Assembly (NCBI GenBank): GCA_016871595.1
Contig: VHCY01000004.1
Location: forward strand, 1 to 58,888
DNA from: Verrucomicrobiota bacterium
GTDB lineage: Bacteria > Verrucomicrobiota > Verrucomicrobiia > Opitutales > Opitutaceae
Length of the DNA: 58,888 nt
Direction: 5' to 3'
Positions 1-9,059 of the stretch are shown here, in pieces (position 1 is the stretch's first letter; each line of letters begins with the position of its first letter). The translations under genes were made by a program, and so were the position numbers. The notes beneath the pieces are model-generated. The model did not search any database. It saw nothing but the letters and a program-made list of their open reading frames with translations, and was not told the origin of the DNA.

Positions 1-426
1 CTTCACCTCGATCTCATCGCCGGCCTGCACATTGTAGCTCGCGATGTCGACCTTGTGGCCGTTCACGCGGATGTGCCCGTGGTTGACGAACTGGCGGGCC
101 GCGGCGCGGCTCTTGGCTAGGCCGAGGAGGTAAACGGTGCTGTCGAGGCGGGTCTCGAGAAGCTGCAGGAAGCGCTCGCCGGTGACGCCGCGCTCGCGCT
201 TGGCGATCTCGAAGACGCGGCGGAATTGGCGCTCCAGCAGGCCGTAGATGTAGCGGAGCTTCTGCTTCTCATTGAGGCCGACGGCGTACTCGGAGACCTT
301 CCGGCGGAGCTTCGGGCCGTGCTGGCCGGGCGGATAGCCGCGGCGCTCGAGCGCCTTGCCGGAGCCGAGCAGGTGCTGGCCGAAGCGGCGGCTGATGCGG
401 GTGGTGGGGCCGGTGTAACGAGCCAT
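1..426 (-). CDS. rpsD: 30S ribosomal protein S4 (3' end outside window)
   Basis: S4 nucleates assembly of the 30S body by binding 16S rRNA. The visible 142 residues start [17 protein letters not shown] and carry the N-terminal S4 motif and the S4 RNA-binding domain ([12 protein letters not shown], then [18 protein letters not shown] from about residue 105). The last third lies beyond the left edge. An AGGA sits about nine bases before the ATG. It is the last visible gene of the leftward operon, 42 bases after rpsK; rpoA would be expected next but is not in the window. Confidence 0.97.
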   Translation of the reverse strand, partial: MARYTGPTTRISRRFGQHLLGSGKALERRGYPPGQHGPKLRRKVSEYAVGLNEKQKLRYIYGLLERQFRRVFEIAKRERGVTGERFLQLLETRLDSTVYLLGLAKSRAAARQFVNHGHIRVNGHKVDIASYNVQAGDEIEVK

Positions 427-468
427 GGTAAATCCTGGTGCGAAGGGTTGTGGAGGGGGCGCGCGGGC

Positions 469-1104
469 TTAGACGCGGCGGCGCTTGCGGGGACGGCACC
501 CGTTGTGCGGGATGGGCGTCACATCGACGATGGAGGTGATCTCCAGGCCGATGGCCTGGAGGGCGCGGATGGCCGAGTCGCGGCCGAGGCCGGGACCGGA
601 CACGCGGATCACGACATCCTTCAGGCCGTGAGACATCGCGTTGCGCGCGGCGTCCTGGGCCACCACCTGGGCGGCGTACGCGGTCGACTTGCGGGAGCCG
701 CGGAAGTTGCACTTGCCGGCGGAGGACCAGGCGATCACGGCGCCCTTTTGGTCGGTGATCGAGACGATCGTGTTGTTGAAGGAGGCGAGGACGTTGGCGA
801 CGCCGGAGATGACGTTCTTCGAGCCCTTGGCCTTACGGACCTTGATCGCGCCAAGCTCCTCCTTGAGGAGTTCCTCGGCCGTCGGCTGGCGCGCCACGCC
901 GTGGACCATCTCCTCGGGCTTGGCGGGCGCGGCGGCCTCGGCGGGCGCGGCGCCCTCGCCGCCCTCAGCACCGGGCTTCGCCGCCTTGTCAGCGACGGCC
1001 TTCGGGGCCTTAGCCTTCTTCTCGGCGGGGGCGGCAGCCGGGGCGCCTTCGGCGGCGGGCTTGGCGGGCTTCTCTTTCTTGGGGGCGGACTTTTCTTCGG
1101 CCAT
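469..1104 (-). CDS. rpsK: 30S ribosomal protein S11 with long N-terminal extension
   Basis: S11 is a platform protein of the small subunit. The conserved core begins around residue 90 ([19 protein letters not shown]) and ends with the basic tail CRPRKRRRV. At 211 residues the protein is about 80 longer than usual. The first 85 or so residues are an Ala/Pro/Lys/Glu-rich low-complexity stretch with no recognisable domain. No internal start codon next to the core looks better than the ATG used, so I keep the long form. It lies 12 bases after rpsM in the same operon. The extension is probably disordered; its role is unknown. Confidence 0.95.
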   Translation of the reverse strand: MAEEKSAPKKEKPAKPAAEGAPAAAPAEKKAKAPKAVADKAAKPGAEGGEGAAPAEAAAPAKPEEMVHGVARQPTAEELLKEELGAIKVRKAKGSKNVISGVANVLASFNNTIVSITDQKGAVIAWSSAGKCNFRGSRKSTAYAAQVVAQDAARNAMSHGLKDVVIRVSGPGLGRDSAIRALQAIGLEITSIVDVTPIPHNGCRPRKRRRV

Positions 1105-1116
1105 GACGATAAGGGA

Positions 1117-1497
1117 TTAGACTTCCTTGGCTTTCGTGACACCAACGGTCTTGCGCGGGCCCTTGCGGGTACGGGCGTTGGTGCTGGTGCGCTGACCGCG
1201 GACCGGGAGGCTGCGGCGGTGGCGGATGCCCCGGTAGCAGTTGATCGCCTGCAGGCGCTTCAGGTTCGCGGCGATCTCACGCCGCAGGTCACCCTCCAGC
1301 ACCCACTTGTGGTCGGTGATCAGGTGCAGGATCTTGTTCAGCTGCTCCTCGGTCAGGTCTTGCGCCCGCATATCGGGGTTCAGGCCCGCTTCCTTGACGA
1401 GCTGATCGGCCCGCGTGGGCCCGATCCCGTTGATGTAACGTAGGGAGTACGCGACTTTCTTCTTCGCGGGAATTTCAACGCCGAGGAGACGAGGCAT
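1117..1497 (-). CDS. rpsM: 30S ribosomal protein S13
   Basis: S13 sits in the head of the 30S subunit and contacts the P-site tRNA and the 50S subunit. The 126-residue protein starts [19 protein letters not shown], has the helix-two-turns-helix region ([17 protein letters not shown]) and ends with the lysine/arginine-rich tail [14 protein letters not shown] typical of S13. Length is normal. It follows map by 65 bases. That gap is too short for both infA and rpmJ, which occupy this place in many bacteria, and no L36-like CxxC peptide is visible there. Confidence 0.97.
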   Translation of the reverse strand: MPRLLGVEIPAKKKVAYSLRYINGIGPTRADQLVKEAGLNPDMRAQDLTEEQLNKILHLITDHKWVLEGDLRREIAANLKRLQAINCYRGIRHRRSLPVRGQRTSTNARTRKGPRKTVGVTKAKEV

Positions 1498-1562
1498 ATG
1501 AGGAACGGATGGGTTAGGTGGAAACTGTGGAAGGGAAAAGGGAGGTGAATCTTGGAGCCGGA

Positions 1563-2342
1563 CTAGACACCGGGCGGGCGCGGGACGGTCAGGATCTCGG
1601 GACCCGCGTCCGTCGTCAGCACGGTATGCTCGAAGTGGGCGGAAGCCGAACCGTCGGCGGTGACGACCGTCCAGCCGTCCGCGAGGGTTTTGGTGCGGTA
1701 CCCGCCGGCGTTGACCATCGGCTCGATCGCCAGGGTCATCCCGGGACGGATGCGGTCGCCGGTGCCCCGGCGGCCGAAGTTCGGGATCTCCGGGGGCTCG
1801 TGCATCCGCACGCCCACCCCGTGCCCGACCATTTCCCGCACCACGTTGAAGCCCGCGGCCTCGACGTGCTGCTGGATCGCCGCCGAAATGTCGCCGATGC
1901 GCTGGCCCACCCGCGCCTGCTGGATGCCGCGGTCAAGGGCCTCCCGGCTCACCTGCAGCAACCGGGCGCGCTCCGGGGAGATCAACCCCACCGGTACGGT
2001 GCAGGCATTGTCCCCGACGTAGCCCTCGTGCCAGACCACGATGTCCAGCGAGACGATATCCCCGTCGCGCAACACCCGCCGCAGGGACGGGATGCCGTGC
2101 ACCACCTCCTCGTTGACCGAGATACAGGTGTGCGCCGGATAACGCCGGGATCCGTGCTGGTAGCCGTAACAGGCGCTGCGGGCGCCCAGGCGGGCGATCG
2201 CCGCCCGGCCCGCTTCTTCCAAGTCCTGGGTCGCGACGCCGGGCCGGACCAGCGGCTTGAGTTCCTCAAGCACGGTCGCGGCGATGGCGCACGCGGCACG
2301 CATCCGGGCGATCCCCTCGGCGTTCTTGAGCGGGATCGTCAC
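1563..2342 (-). CDS. map: Type I methionine aminopeptidase
   Basis: Removes the initiator methionine from nascent proteins. From the chosen GTG the protein is 259 residues, starting [18 protein letters not shown]. It has the pita-bread fold signatures: [14 protein letters not shown], the metal ligands of [19 protein letters not shown], the HGVG motif ([18 protein letters not shown]) and the late glutamates ([16 protein letters not shown]). The GTG overlaps the stop of the upstream adenylate-kinase-like gene as GTGA, which decides the start and suggests translational coupling. The secY-adk-map order matches other bacteria. A longer in-frame start would overlap the upstream gene and is rejected. 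Confidence 0.95.
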   Translation of the reverse strand: MTIPLKNAEGIARMRAACAIAATVLEELKPLVRPGVATQDLEEAGRAAIARLGARSACYGYQHGSRRYPAHTCISVNEEVVHGIPSLRRVLRDGDIVSLDIVVWHEGYVGDNACTVPVGLISPERARLLQVSREALDRGIQQARVGQRIGDISAAIQQHVEAAGFNVVREMVGHGVGVRMHEPPEIPNFGRRGTGDRIRPGMTLAIEPMVNAGGYRTKTLADGWTVVTADGSASAHFEHTVLTTDAGPEILTVPRPPGV

Positions 2343-2773
2343 GGTTGCGCGGGGACGGCCGGCTCCTGGAGGAGACCGAGCGTCCCGTAGTGTTCGACCA
2401 GCGCCGCAGGGGCGCCGGGGCCGGCGAGAACGGCGCTCAGCGCCTCCCCGCGGGTTTCCAACCATTCGTCGAACACCTTGGCTTGGAGCAGCGTAGCCGG
2501 GAAGTCCGTGAGGACAAAGCCCGCATCAGGTTTGCGCGCGAAGAACCACCGGCGCATCAGCGCCAGCAGGGCAACTTCATCCTTCCGGCCCGGAGAGGCC
2601 GCAAGGGGCGAAATCCCCCGCCCCTTCAGGAGAGCGGGAGAGACGTGCTCAAGATTCAAAGAACGAAAAGAGGAGAGAAACCCACCCTCCCCGGACGAAC
2701 CGAGGAGGACGACCTTGGTCTGGGCGGCGGGGCTGAAACCCACCGAGTGGGCAGCGATGCCAGCCTCGGCCAA
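2339..2773 (-). CDS. Degenerate adenylate-kinase-like protein
   Basis: This 144-residue product sits exactly where adk is usually found, between secY and map, and still aligns with adenylate kinase at two points. VVLLGSSGEGG (about residues 21-31) matches the P-loop region and FVLTDFPATLLQA matches the FLLDGFPRT block. The P-loop lysine is Gly31, the arginine of FPRT is Ala, and the LID region is missing, so it is about 70 residues short. ATP phosphotransfer is therefore unlikely. The frame is open and its stop overlaps the map start. The start is uncertain: TTG at 2773 is used, and a GTG lies ten codons in. A functional adk presumably exists elsewhere. Confidence 0.7.
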   Translation of the reverse strand: MAEAGIAAHSVGFSPAAQTKVVLLGSSGEGGFLSSFRSLNLEHVSPALLKGRGISPLAASPGRKDEVALLALMRRWFFARKPDAGFVLTDFPATLLQAKVFDEWLETRGEALSAVLAGPGAPAALVEHYGTLGLLQEPAVPAQP

Positions 2774-2786
2774 GGAAGTAAAGGCC

Positions 2787-4292
2787 TTATTTCAAAAAGG
2801 CCTTGTAAGCCCAGATCGCGGTGCCGAGCAGCAGCAGGCCGAGCATCGGGAGGGCGAGCTTCATCACCGCCTCCTGGCTCAGGGCCTCGCCGGCTGAAGC
2901 CTGCTGCGGGCCCGCGCTGCGCGCCCGGATCCGGCCCTTCTTGAGGAAGCCGTCGTAGTGCCGCTGCAGGAGGAAGGTCTCGATCTGGCGCATCGTGTCG
3001 AGGATCACGCCCACCGTGATCAGCATCCCCGTGCCCCCGAAGAAATACGCGATGCGCGTCGGCACGTTCAGCTCGAAGAGCAGCACGTCCGGCATAATCG
3101 CGATCACGGTCAGGAAGATCGCGCCCGCCAGGGTCAGGCGCGTCATAATGTAGTCCAGGAACTGGGCCGTCGGCTCCCCCGGGCGCACACCTGGGACGTA
3201 GCCGCCGTACTTCTTCAGGTCGTCCGCGATCTGGATCGGCTTGAACATCACCGACACCCAGAAGTAGCTGAAGAACAGGATCAGGGTCGTGTAGAGCGCG
3301 TAGTAGGTCCAATGGCCGCGCAGCAGGTTCTGCGAGAACTCGGTGAGGAACTTCAGGTTGTAGGTCGCGCCGATCCACGAGAAGATCTGCTGCGGGAAGA
3401 GCAAAATGGCGCTGGCGAAGATGACGGGCATCACGCCCGAGTAGTTCACCTTGAGGGGCAGGAACGAGCTCTGGCCGCCCATCACCTTGTTGCCGACCAC
3501 GCGCTTCGCGTACTGCACCGGGATCTTCCGCTGGGCCTGCACCACAGCGATGATGCCCATCGTGACCACGATGAAGAGGGTCAGCATCACCACGGCCTGC
3601 GGGACGCCGAGGCTCGTGCCGGTGCCGACGGGCTTGAAGAAGAGGCTGTAGGTCTGCTGGGCGGCGCCGGGGATGTCCGCCAAAATGCCCACCGTAATCA
3701 GCAAAGAGACGCCATTACCGATGCCTCGCTGGGTGATCTGCTCACCCAACCACATCAGGAGCATCGTGCCCGCGGTCATAAAGATGACGGAGGTCAGGAT
3801 GAAGCTCCACTTGCTGATGATCACGATCGGCCCGTAGGTGGAGACGTCGTACCCGGGGAAGAGCTGGCCGGGGTTGTTCAGCGCCAGGATCAGCAGGGTG
3901 CCCTGGATGAGGCAGATGAGCACCGTCGCGTAGCGGGTGTACTGGGTCAGCTTCTGCCGGCCGACGTCACCCTCCTGCTGGAGGCGGCTGAGCGCCGGCA
4001 CCACCGCGGTCATCAGCTGGAAGATGATCGAGGCGCTGATGTACGGCATAATGCCCAGCGCGGCGATCGCGCCCTTGGTCAGGGCGCCGCCGGTGAACAT
4101 ATTGTACAACCCGATGAGGTTGCCCGCGCCCGTGGCCGCCTGCTCGGAGAAGAACTTCTGCAGCGGCGCCGGATCGATGCCCGGCAGCGGAATGATCGAG
4201 GCGACCCGCGAGACGAAGAGCAGCGAAAGGGTATAGAAGATGCGCGAGCGCAGCTCCGGAATCTTCAGGGAATTCGTAAAGGCGGAAAACAC
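2787..4292 (-). CDS. secY: Protein translocase subunit SecY
   Basis: SecY forms the inner-membrane protein-conducting channel. The 501-residue protein has about ten hydrophobic segments and conserved SecY blocks (MPYISASIIFQLMTAVVP, the RGIGNGVSLLI loop, KYGGYVPGVRPG, GGTGMLITVGVILDT). I place the start at GTG 4292, giving VFSAFTNSLKIPELR. The upstream in-frame ATG at 4427 would overlap the end of rplO and adds a Pro/Arg-rich stretch unlike SecY. It is longer than many SecY proteins (about 440), mainly through periplasmic and C-terminal segments. It lies 100 bases after rplO, with the adenylate-kinase-like gene next. Confidence 0.96.
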   Translation of the reverse strand: MFSAFTNSLKIPELRSRIFYTLSLLFVSRVASIIPLPGIDPAPLQKFFSEQAATGAGNLIGLYNMFTGGALTKGAIAALGIMPYISASIIFQLMTAVVPALSRLQQEGDVGRQKLTQYTRYATVLICLIQGTLLILALNNPGQLFPGYDVSTYGPIVIISKWSFILTSVIFMTAGTMLLMWLGEQITQRGIGNGVSLLITVGILADIPGAAQQTYSLFFKPVGTGTSLGVPQAVVMLTLFIVVTMGIIAVVQAQRKIPVQYAKRVVGNKVMGGQSSFLPLKVNYSGVMPVIFASAILLFPQQIFSWIGATYNLKFLTEFSQNLLRGHWTYYALYTTLILFFSYFWVSVMFKPIQIADDLKKYGGYVPGVRPGEPTAQFLDYIMTRLTLAGAIFLTVIAIMPDVLLFELNVPTRIAYFFGGTGMLITVGVILDTMRQIETFLLQRHYDGFLKKGRIRARSAGPQQASAGEALSQEAVMKLALPMLGLLLLGTAIWAYKAFLK

Positions 4293-4392
4293 AGCGGGAG
4301 GGATTGCGAGGGAGGGCGCCGGGAGCCGCCCCACCCCGCCGCGACCACGGGGGCCGGGACGGGGGGAACGGGAAGGGGGACGATACGGGGGT

Positions 4393-4839
4393 TCAGGCCA
4401 CGATGGCCTGGCCACCGGCCTTTTCAATCTTGGCCTTGGCCGAGCCGGAGAACCGGGCCGCCGTGACCTTCAGGGCCCGGCCGAGCTCGCCGTCGCCGAG
4501 GATCTTGACGGAGGTCTCGCCCGCCCGGATCAGGCCGTGGGTCGCGAGCACGCCGGCGTCAACCTCGGTCACCGCGGCATCGAGGCCCGCGAGGGCACCG
4601 ATGTTGACCACGGCGGTCTCGACCCGGTGGTTGTAGTTGTTGAACCCGCGGTGCGGGAGCTTCCGGTAAAGGGGCATCTGACCGCCTTCAAAGCCGGGGC
4701 GGATGCTGCCGCCGGAGCGGGCCGTCTGGCCCTTGCCGCCCTTGGTGCTGGTCTTGCCGTGGCCGCCGCCTTCGCCGCAGCCGACGCGCTTCTTGCGGTG
4801 CACCGCACCGGGGACGTTCTTCAGTTCGTGGAGCTTCAT
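4393..4839 (-). CDS. rplO: 50S ribosomal protein L15
   Basis: L15 is a late-assembly protein of the large subunit. The 148-residue product begins MKLHELKNVPGAVHRKKRVG, has the glycine-rich loop GGHGKTSTKGGKGQ and the block GFEGGQMPLYRKLPHRGF, and ends in the conserved domain around KILGDGEL. Length is normal. Only 79 bases separate it from rpsE, too few for rpmD (L30), which often lies here, so L30 is absent from this operon. Confidence 0.97.
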   Translation of the reverse strand: MKLHELKNVPGAVHRKKRVGCGEGGGHGKTSTKGGKGQTARSGGSIRPGFEGGQMPLYRKLPHRGFNNYNHRVETAVVNIGALAGLDAAVTEVDAGVLATHGLIRAGETSVKILGDGELGRALKVTAARFSGSAKAKIEKAGGQAIVA

Positions 4840-4918
4840 GGGATTTCCTCAGGGCGCCGCCCGGGCGCTGGTGGGCCGGGGCGACTCGGATGGTGAATGG
4901 GACAGGGAGGGAACGGAC

Positions 4919-5575
4919 TCAGGCGGTCTGACGGACCTGGGCGACGTCCGCGGCGAGGCGGAGCTTCCGCAGGCCATCGAGGGTGGCGTGGACCACGGCG
5001 ATGTGGTTGGAGGAGCCCATCGACTTGGTGAGGATGTTCTTCACCCCCGCCGCCTCGAGGACCGCACGCACGCCGCCGCCGGCGATCAGGCCGGTGCCGG
5101 GCGAGGCCGGGCGCAGGAGCACCTTGCCGCCGTCGTACTGGCCGAACACATCGTGCGGGATCGTGTCGCCCTTGAGCTTCACGCTCACGAGGTGCTTGTG
5201 GGCGTTCGCGGTGCCCTTCTTGATGGCGTCCGGGACCTCGTTGGCCTTGCCGTAGCCGATGCCGACGCGGCCCTTGCCGTCGCCGACCACGGCGAGCGCC
5301 GCGAAGGAGAAGCGGCGACCGCCCTTCACGACCTTGGCGCAGCGGTTGATGAAGACGACCTTCTCGATCATCGAGGGACCCTCGCCCTCCTGGGGCTTGT
5401 CCCGCGAGTCACGGCGGCCGCCATCGCGGCGGGGACCGCGCCCGCCACCGGGTCCACGGAAGCCACCGCCACCCCCACGACCCTCGCGCGCGGGGCGCTC
5501 GGGCGCGGCAACCGGGGCAGCCGGGGCGGCCTCCACCGGGGTCACAACAGTCTCAAAAGAATTTTCGGTGCTCAT
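4919..5575 (-). CDS. rpsE: 30S ribosomal protein S5 with RGG-rich N-terminal extension
   Basis: S5 contributes to decoding fidelity near the A site. The core starts near residue 70 ([22 protein letters not shown]), with the S5 double-stranded RNA-binding fold and the C-terminal domain [22 protein letters not shown]. At 218 residues it carries roughly 57 more than the E. coli protein at the N-terminus. The extra part has two halves: an Ala/Pro/Glu-rich start and an Arg/Gly-rich stretch (about residues 30-60) resembling RGG RNA-binding tails. It lies seven bases after rplR. Confidence 0.96.
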   Translation of the reverse strand: MSTENSFETVVTPVEAAPAAPVAAPERPAREGRGGGGGFRGPGGGRGPRRDGGRRDSRDKPQEGEGPSMIEKVVFINRCAKVVKGGRRFSFAALAVVGDGKGRVGIGYGKANEVPDAIKKGTANAHKHLVSVKLKGDTIPHDVFGQYDGGKVLLRPASPGTGLIAGGGVRAVLEAAGVKNILTKSMGSSNHIAVVHATLDGLRKLRLAADVAQVRQTA

Positions 5576-5582
5576 GCGGTGC

Positions 5583-5945
5583 TTAGAATTGGAGCCCGCC
5601 CTCGCGCGCGGCGTCGGCGAACGTCTTGACCTTGCCGTGATAGGGGGCGCCGCTGCGGTCGAAGACCACCGCGGTGATGCCCGCCGCCTTGGCCTTGGCG
5701 GCGAAGGCCTGGCCCAGCGCCTTCGCGCCCGCCAGATTGGCCTTCAGCTTCTGCTCGCGCAGGGCGGAATCGAGGCTCGAGAGGAAGACCAGCGTCGCGC
5801 CGGCCTCGTCGTTGATCGCCTGGGCGTAGACGTGCTTGGAAGTGAAACGGACCGCGAGACGCGGACGGGCGGCCGTCCCGTTCACCTTCTTGCGGATGCG
5901 CCAGCGACGGTTCTGCAGCAGGCGGGCTTTGTTGATGGTTTTCAT
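5583..5945 (-). CDS. rplR: 50S ribosomal protein L18
   Basis: L18 binds 5S rRNA and helps attach it to the large subunit. The 120-residue protein has the arginine-rich start ([18 protein letters not shown]), the fold [20 protein letters not shown] and the conserved end [25 protein letters not shown]. Length is normal for the family. It lies between rplF (17 bases) and rpsE (7 bases) in the leftward operon. Confidence 0.97.
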   Translation of the reverse strand: MKTINKARLLQNRRWRIRKKVNGTAARPRLAVRFTSKHVYAQAINDEAGATLVFLSSLDSALREQKLKANLAGAKALGQAFAAKAKAAGITAVVFDRSGAPYHGKVKTFADAAREGGLQF

Positions 5946-5962
5946 TCTGGATTCTCCCGGCC

Positions 5963-6499
5963 TTAGGCCACGGTCTTGCCTTCCTTGCGGCGGACGCGTT
6001 CGCCCACGATGCGGACACCCTTGCCCTTGTAGGGCTCCGGCGGGTAGTAGCTGCGGATCTCCGCGGTCACCGCCCCCACCAGCTGCTTGTCCGCGCCCTC
6101 GACCTTCAGCTTCGTCTGGTCAGTCACGGTCACCTTGATCCCCTCCGGGATCGTCATCAGGATCGGGTGCGAGTAGCCCAGCGCGAGGTCCAGCTGGTTG
6201 CCCTTGAGGTTGGCCTTGAAGCCCACCCCCTGGATCTCCAGCTCCTTCGCGTAGCCCTCGGTGACGCCCTTGACCATGCCAGCGACCACGGAACGCGCGG
6301 TGCCGTACATCGCCCGGGCGAAACGGGTCTCCTCGGTCGGAGCGAAGGTGACATTCTTGTCGGCCACCGTCACCTTGACGGCGGGGGCGAAGGCCTTTTG
6401 TACCTTGCCCTTGGGGCCCTCGACCAGCACGGTCCCGCCGGTGACGGAGACCTTGACCTTGTCGGGGATGGAAACGGGTTGTTTGCCGATGCGGCTCAT
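5963..6499 (-). CDS. rplF: 50S ribosomal protein L6
   Basis: L6 lies near the factor-binding site of the large subunit. The 178-residue protein begins MSRIGKQPVSIPDKVKV and shows the two repeated L6 domains, with the C-terminal signature PPEPYKGKGVRIVGERVRRKEGK. Length is normal. It is 24 bases after rpsH and 17 before rplR. Confidence 0.97.
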   Translation of the reverse strand: MSRIGKQPVSIPDKVKVSVTGGTVLVEGPKGKVQKAFAPAVKVTVADKNVTFAPTEETRFARAMYGTARSVVAGMVKGVTEGYAKELEIQGVGFKANLKGNQLDLALGYSHPILMTIPEGIKVTVTDQTKLKVEGADKQLVGAVTAEIRSYYPPEPYKGKGVRIVGERVRRKEGKTVA

Positions 6500-6523
6500 G
6501 GATGGGATTGGGTCAGCAGCGGC

Positions 6524-6916
6524 TTACCAGACGTTGCAGAGGAGCTCCCCGCCGGCCTTCTGGCGGCGGCAGTCGGCGTCCTTCAACACGCCCTTAGAGG
6601 TGGACACGATCGCAATCCCAAGGCCGTTCACGACCCGGGGCACATCGGTGTAGGCGTAATACAGACGGCGGCCCGGCGCGGAGACGCGGGCCAGGCCGGT
6701 GATGGCGGGGGCGCCGGCCACGTACTTCATCTTCGCCACCAGCGTCGGGTGGCCCTGGGCATCCGTACCCTTGCTGAAGTCGGCCACGTAGCCCTCGGCC
6801 TTGAGGATGCCCAGGATGCTTTCCTTGAGCTTGGAATGCGGGATCACGCAGTCATCTAGACGCGCCTTGGAGGCGTTCCGGAGCCGGGTGAGGAAGTCGC
6901 TGATCGGATCGGTCAT
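6524..6916 (-). CDS. rpsH: 30S ribosomal protein S8
   Basis: S8 is a primary 16S rRNA-binding protein, and in E. coli it represses its own operon by binding the mRNA at the start of rplE. The 130-residue product starts MTDPISDFLTRLRNASKA and has the C-terminal signature GLGIAIVSTSKGVLKD. The ATG at 6916 gives normal S8 length; a longer in-frame start at 6976 would add a non-conserved leader. The last residues (LLCNVW) fit the usual S8 end. A folded gap before rplE in this window could be its regulatory target. Confidence 0.96.
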   Translation of the reverse strand: MTDPISDFLTRLRNASKARLDDCVIPHSKLKESILGILKAEGYVADFSKGTDAQGHPTLVAKMKYVAGAPAITGLARVSAPGRRLYYAYTDVPRVVNGLGIAIVSTSKGVLKDADCRRQKAGGELLCNVW

Positions 6917-6997
6917 GTTGGATGGAGATCGAGAGGCGGTCGGCGGGTCATATCCGGGGGACCCGAAGGTCCCCACCCCCGCCGGCCAAGAGGGAAA

Positions 6998-7303
6998 TCA
7001 CCAGGAGGACTTGGTCACGCCGGGGATCTTGCCGGCAAGGGCGAGTTCGCGGAACTGGATACGGGACACGCCGAACTTGCGGTTGTAGGCGCGGGGGCGG
7101 CCGCTGAGGGAGCAGCGGTTGCGGACGCGCACGGGGGACGAGTTGCGCGGCAGCTTCTGCAGCTTCTTCTGCGCCGCGAAAAACTCCTCGTCGGTCGTGG
7201 CGGGATTGATCAGGGCGGCCTTCAGTTCGGCACGCTTCGCGGCGAACTTGGCGACGAGGCGGATGCGCTTCTGGTTGCGCTCGAGGGCGGAGGTCTTCGG
7301 CAT
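6998..7303 (-). CDS. rpsN: 30S ribosomal protein S14, zinc-independent long form
   Basis: S14 belongs to the 30S head. The 101-residue protein is of the long type lacking the four zinc-binding cysteines; only one cysteine is seen ([21 protein letters not shown]). It ends with the conserved [21 protein letters not shown] block. It lies 16 bases after rplE. Confidence 0.97.
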   Translation of the reverse strand: MPKTSALERNQKRIRLVAKFAAKRAELKAALINPATTDEEFFAAQKKLQKLPRNSSPVRVRNRCSLSGRPRAYNRKFGVSRIQFRELALAGKIPGVTKSSW

Positions 7304-7319
7304 GACGAAAGGGGTCGGG

Positions 7320-7886
7320 TTAGGCGGCCTTGGCGGCGGATTCCACGCGGCGGAACGGCATCCCGAGCAGCCGCAGGAGCTCGCGCCCCTCGTCGTCCGT
7401 CTGGGCCGTGGTCACCAGCGTGAGGTCAAGACCGATGTGCTTCTTGACGTTCTCCACCGTGATCTCCGGGAAGATCGAGTGATCGGTGATGCCCAGGTTG
7501 TAGTTGCCCTGGCCGTCGAACTTGCTCGGTACGCCGCGGAAGTCGCGAATCGTCGGCAGCGCCACCGCCAGCAGGCGGCAGAGGAATTCCCACATCGCGT
7601 CGCCGCGCAGCGTCACGTGGCAGCCCACGACCTGACCCTGCTTCAGCTTGAAGTTGGCGATCGCCTTGCGCGAGCGGGCGAGCACGGGCTTCTGGCCGGC
7701 AATCTGGGCGATGTCGCGCTGGATGTCCGCGATCTGGTTCTTGTCGGCATCGGCATCAATGCCGGTGTTGATCGCGATCTTCACCAGACGCGGCACCTCG
7801 TGCCGATTCTTGTAGCCCCGGCTACGGGTGAGCTCGGGGATCACCTGCTCGAGGTAAAGCTTCTTCAGACTGGGAACGTAGCTCAT
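7320..7886 (-). CDS. rplE: 50S ribosomal protein L5
   Basis: L5 binds 5S rRNA and forms part of the central protuberance. The 188-residue protein carries family blocks such as [34 protein letters not shown] and [15 protein letters not shown]. Length is normal. It is preceded by a 109-base gap, unusual in this tightly packed operon, with a hairpin about eight bases before the ATG (described separately), so its translation may be controlled. Confidence 0.97.
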   Translation of the reverse strand: MSYVPSLKKLYLEQVIPELTRSRGYKNRHEVPRLVKIAINTGIDADADKNQIADIQRDIAQIAGQKPVLARSRKAIANFKLKQGQVVGCHVTLRGDAMWEFLCRLLAVALPTIRDFRGVPSKFDGQGNYNLGITDHSIFPEITVENVKKHIGLDLTLVTTAQTDDEGRELLRLLGMPFRRVESAAKAA

Positions 7887-7893
7887 TGTAGGT

Positions 7894-7916
7894 GTCCGGG
7901 ATTACCGACCCCGGAC
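7894..7916 (-). promoter_or_regulatory. Hairpin just upstream of rplE, candidate S8 autoregulatory site
   Basis: A perfect 7-bp stem (GTCCGGG / CCCGGAC, loop of nine) ends eight bases before the rplE ATG, in a 109-base gap between rplX and rplE. In E. coli the S8 repressor site lies at this very boundary. Position and folding are seen; binding by S8 is inference. Confidence 0.4.
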
Positions 7917-7995
7917 GAAAGGATTGCGAAGGGAGGAGGGAAAAGGGCGAAGAATCGCGGGGAAGAACCGGGAATGGCAAGCGCCGTCTCGGCGA

Positions 7996-8268
7996 TCAGG
8001 CGGTGGCGGCGGCCGGCTTGCGGCGGCGGCTGGCGTCAAAGTCCTTTTGCAGCATCAGGTTGCTGATATGGATCGAGCCCTCGCGTTCGGCGATGGAGCC
8101 CTGCGGATGCTCCTGGGACTTCTTGAGGTGGCGCTTGATCATCGCCAGGCCCTCGACCCGCGCGCGCTCCTTGGCGGCGAGAATCTCGAGCACCTTGCCG
8201 GACTTGCCCTTCTGGGCCCCGGCGATGACGACCACCTGGTCGCCGCGTTTGACGTGGAACTTCTGCAT
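7996..8268 (-). CDS. rplX: 50S ribosomal protein L24
   Basis: L24 is an early assembly protein of the large subunit. The 90-residue product has the KOW motif near its start (VKRGDQVVVIAGAQKGKSGKVLEIL) and the block VEGLAMIKRHLKKSQEHPQGSI. It is at the short end of the family (about 100). Its ATG lies one base after the rplN stop (TAA-C-ATG), so translation is probably coupled. Confidence 0.96.
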   Translation of the reverse strand: MQKFHVKRGDQVVVIAGAQKGKSGKVLEILAAKERARVEGLAMIKRHLKKSQEHPQGSIAEREGSIHISNLMLQKDFDASRRRKPAAATA

Positions 8269-8269
8269 G

Positions 8270-8635
8270 TTAGAGGACCTCCGGGGCGAGCGAGATGATC
8301 TTCATGAAGTTCCGCGCGCGGAGCTCGCGGGCGACGGGGCCGAAGATACGGGTGCCCTTGGGGTTGTTGGTCGCGTCGATGATGACGATCGCGTTGCTGT
8401 CGAACCGCAGGTAGCTGCCGTCCGCGCGGCGGATCGGGGCCTTGGTGCGGACAACGACGGCCTTCGCCACCTCACCCTTCTTCACTGTGGCGTCGGTCGT
8501 GCTCTCCTTGATGTGCACGGTGACGACGTCTCCGACGTGGGCATAAGGGGTGTTTTGCCCCATCCGTTGGATGAGGGCGGCCTTGCGGGCGCCGGTATTG
8601 TCGGCGACCTCGAGAATGGAACGCAGTTGGATCAT
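8270..8635 (-). CDS. rplN: 50S ribosomal protein L14
   Basis: L14 lies at the subunit interface. The 121-residue protein begins [19 protein letters not shown], the classic L14 start, and contains [29 protein letters not shown] and [13 protein letters not shown]. The ATG at 8635 is chosen because that sequence is the conserved N-terminus; the open frame continues upstream without family similarity. Length is normal. Confidence 0.97.
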   Translation of the reverse strand: MIQLRSILEVADNTGARKAALIQRMGQNTPYAHVGDVVTVHIKESTTDATVKKGEVAKAVVVRTKAPIRRADGSYLRFDSNAIVIIDATNNPKGTRIFGPVARELRARNFMKIISLAPEVL

Positions 8636-8661
8636 GGCTCTTCCTTCGGGACGGGGCGGGT

Positions 8662-9036
8662 TCAGCCCTTCGTCGGGGCGGCGGGGGCGGCCTCGGCGGG
8701 CTTGGTGGTCTTGGTGGGCACGGCGGCGGCAACATCCGCCTCGCTGATCGCAGCACCCTCGGCCGAAACGGCCTTCTGGAGCACGGCAACCACGCGCCAG
8801 CGCTTCAGCCGGCTGAGGGGGCGGGTCTCCATCACCTCCACCTTGTCGCCCACGCGCGTCTCGTTCGCCTCGTCGTGGACGTGGAGAACGGTCTGGCGGT
8901 TGACGACCTTGTGGTACAGGGGATGGGGGGTCTTGTAGGCGACGGTGACCTTGATGGACTTGTCGCCCGAGCGGCTCGAAACGAAGCCGACCTGGGTCTT
9001 GCGCGTGCTGCGCGCGGCGGGAGCGGGAGAGGACAT
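8662..9036 (-). CDS. rpsQ: 30S ribosomal protein S17 with C-terminal extension
   Basis: S17 binds 16S rRNA early in assembly. The core has the expected motifs ([18 protein letters not shown], then [22 protein letters not shown]). At 124 residues it is about 40 longer than typical. The extra C-terminal part, from about residue 90, is Ala/Thr/Lys/Pro-rich and looks disordered. It is 23 bases after rpmC. Confidence 0.95.
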   Translation of the reverse strand: MSSPAPAARSTRKTQVGFVSSRSGDKSIKVTVAYKTPHPLYHKVVNRQTVLHVHDEANETRVGDKVEVMETRPLSRLKRWRVVAVLQKAVSAEGAAISEADVAAAVPTKTTKPAEAAPAAPTKG

Positions 9037-9059
9037 GGCGGGGGGGACGGGTAGGCGTC

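Noticed and set aside
4293-4427. Longer ATG start for secY
   Set aside because: It would overlap the end of rplO by 35 bases and add a Pro/Arg-rich leader not found in SecY.
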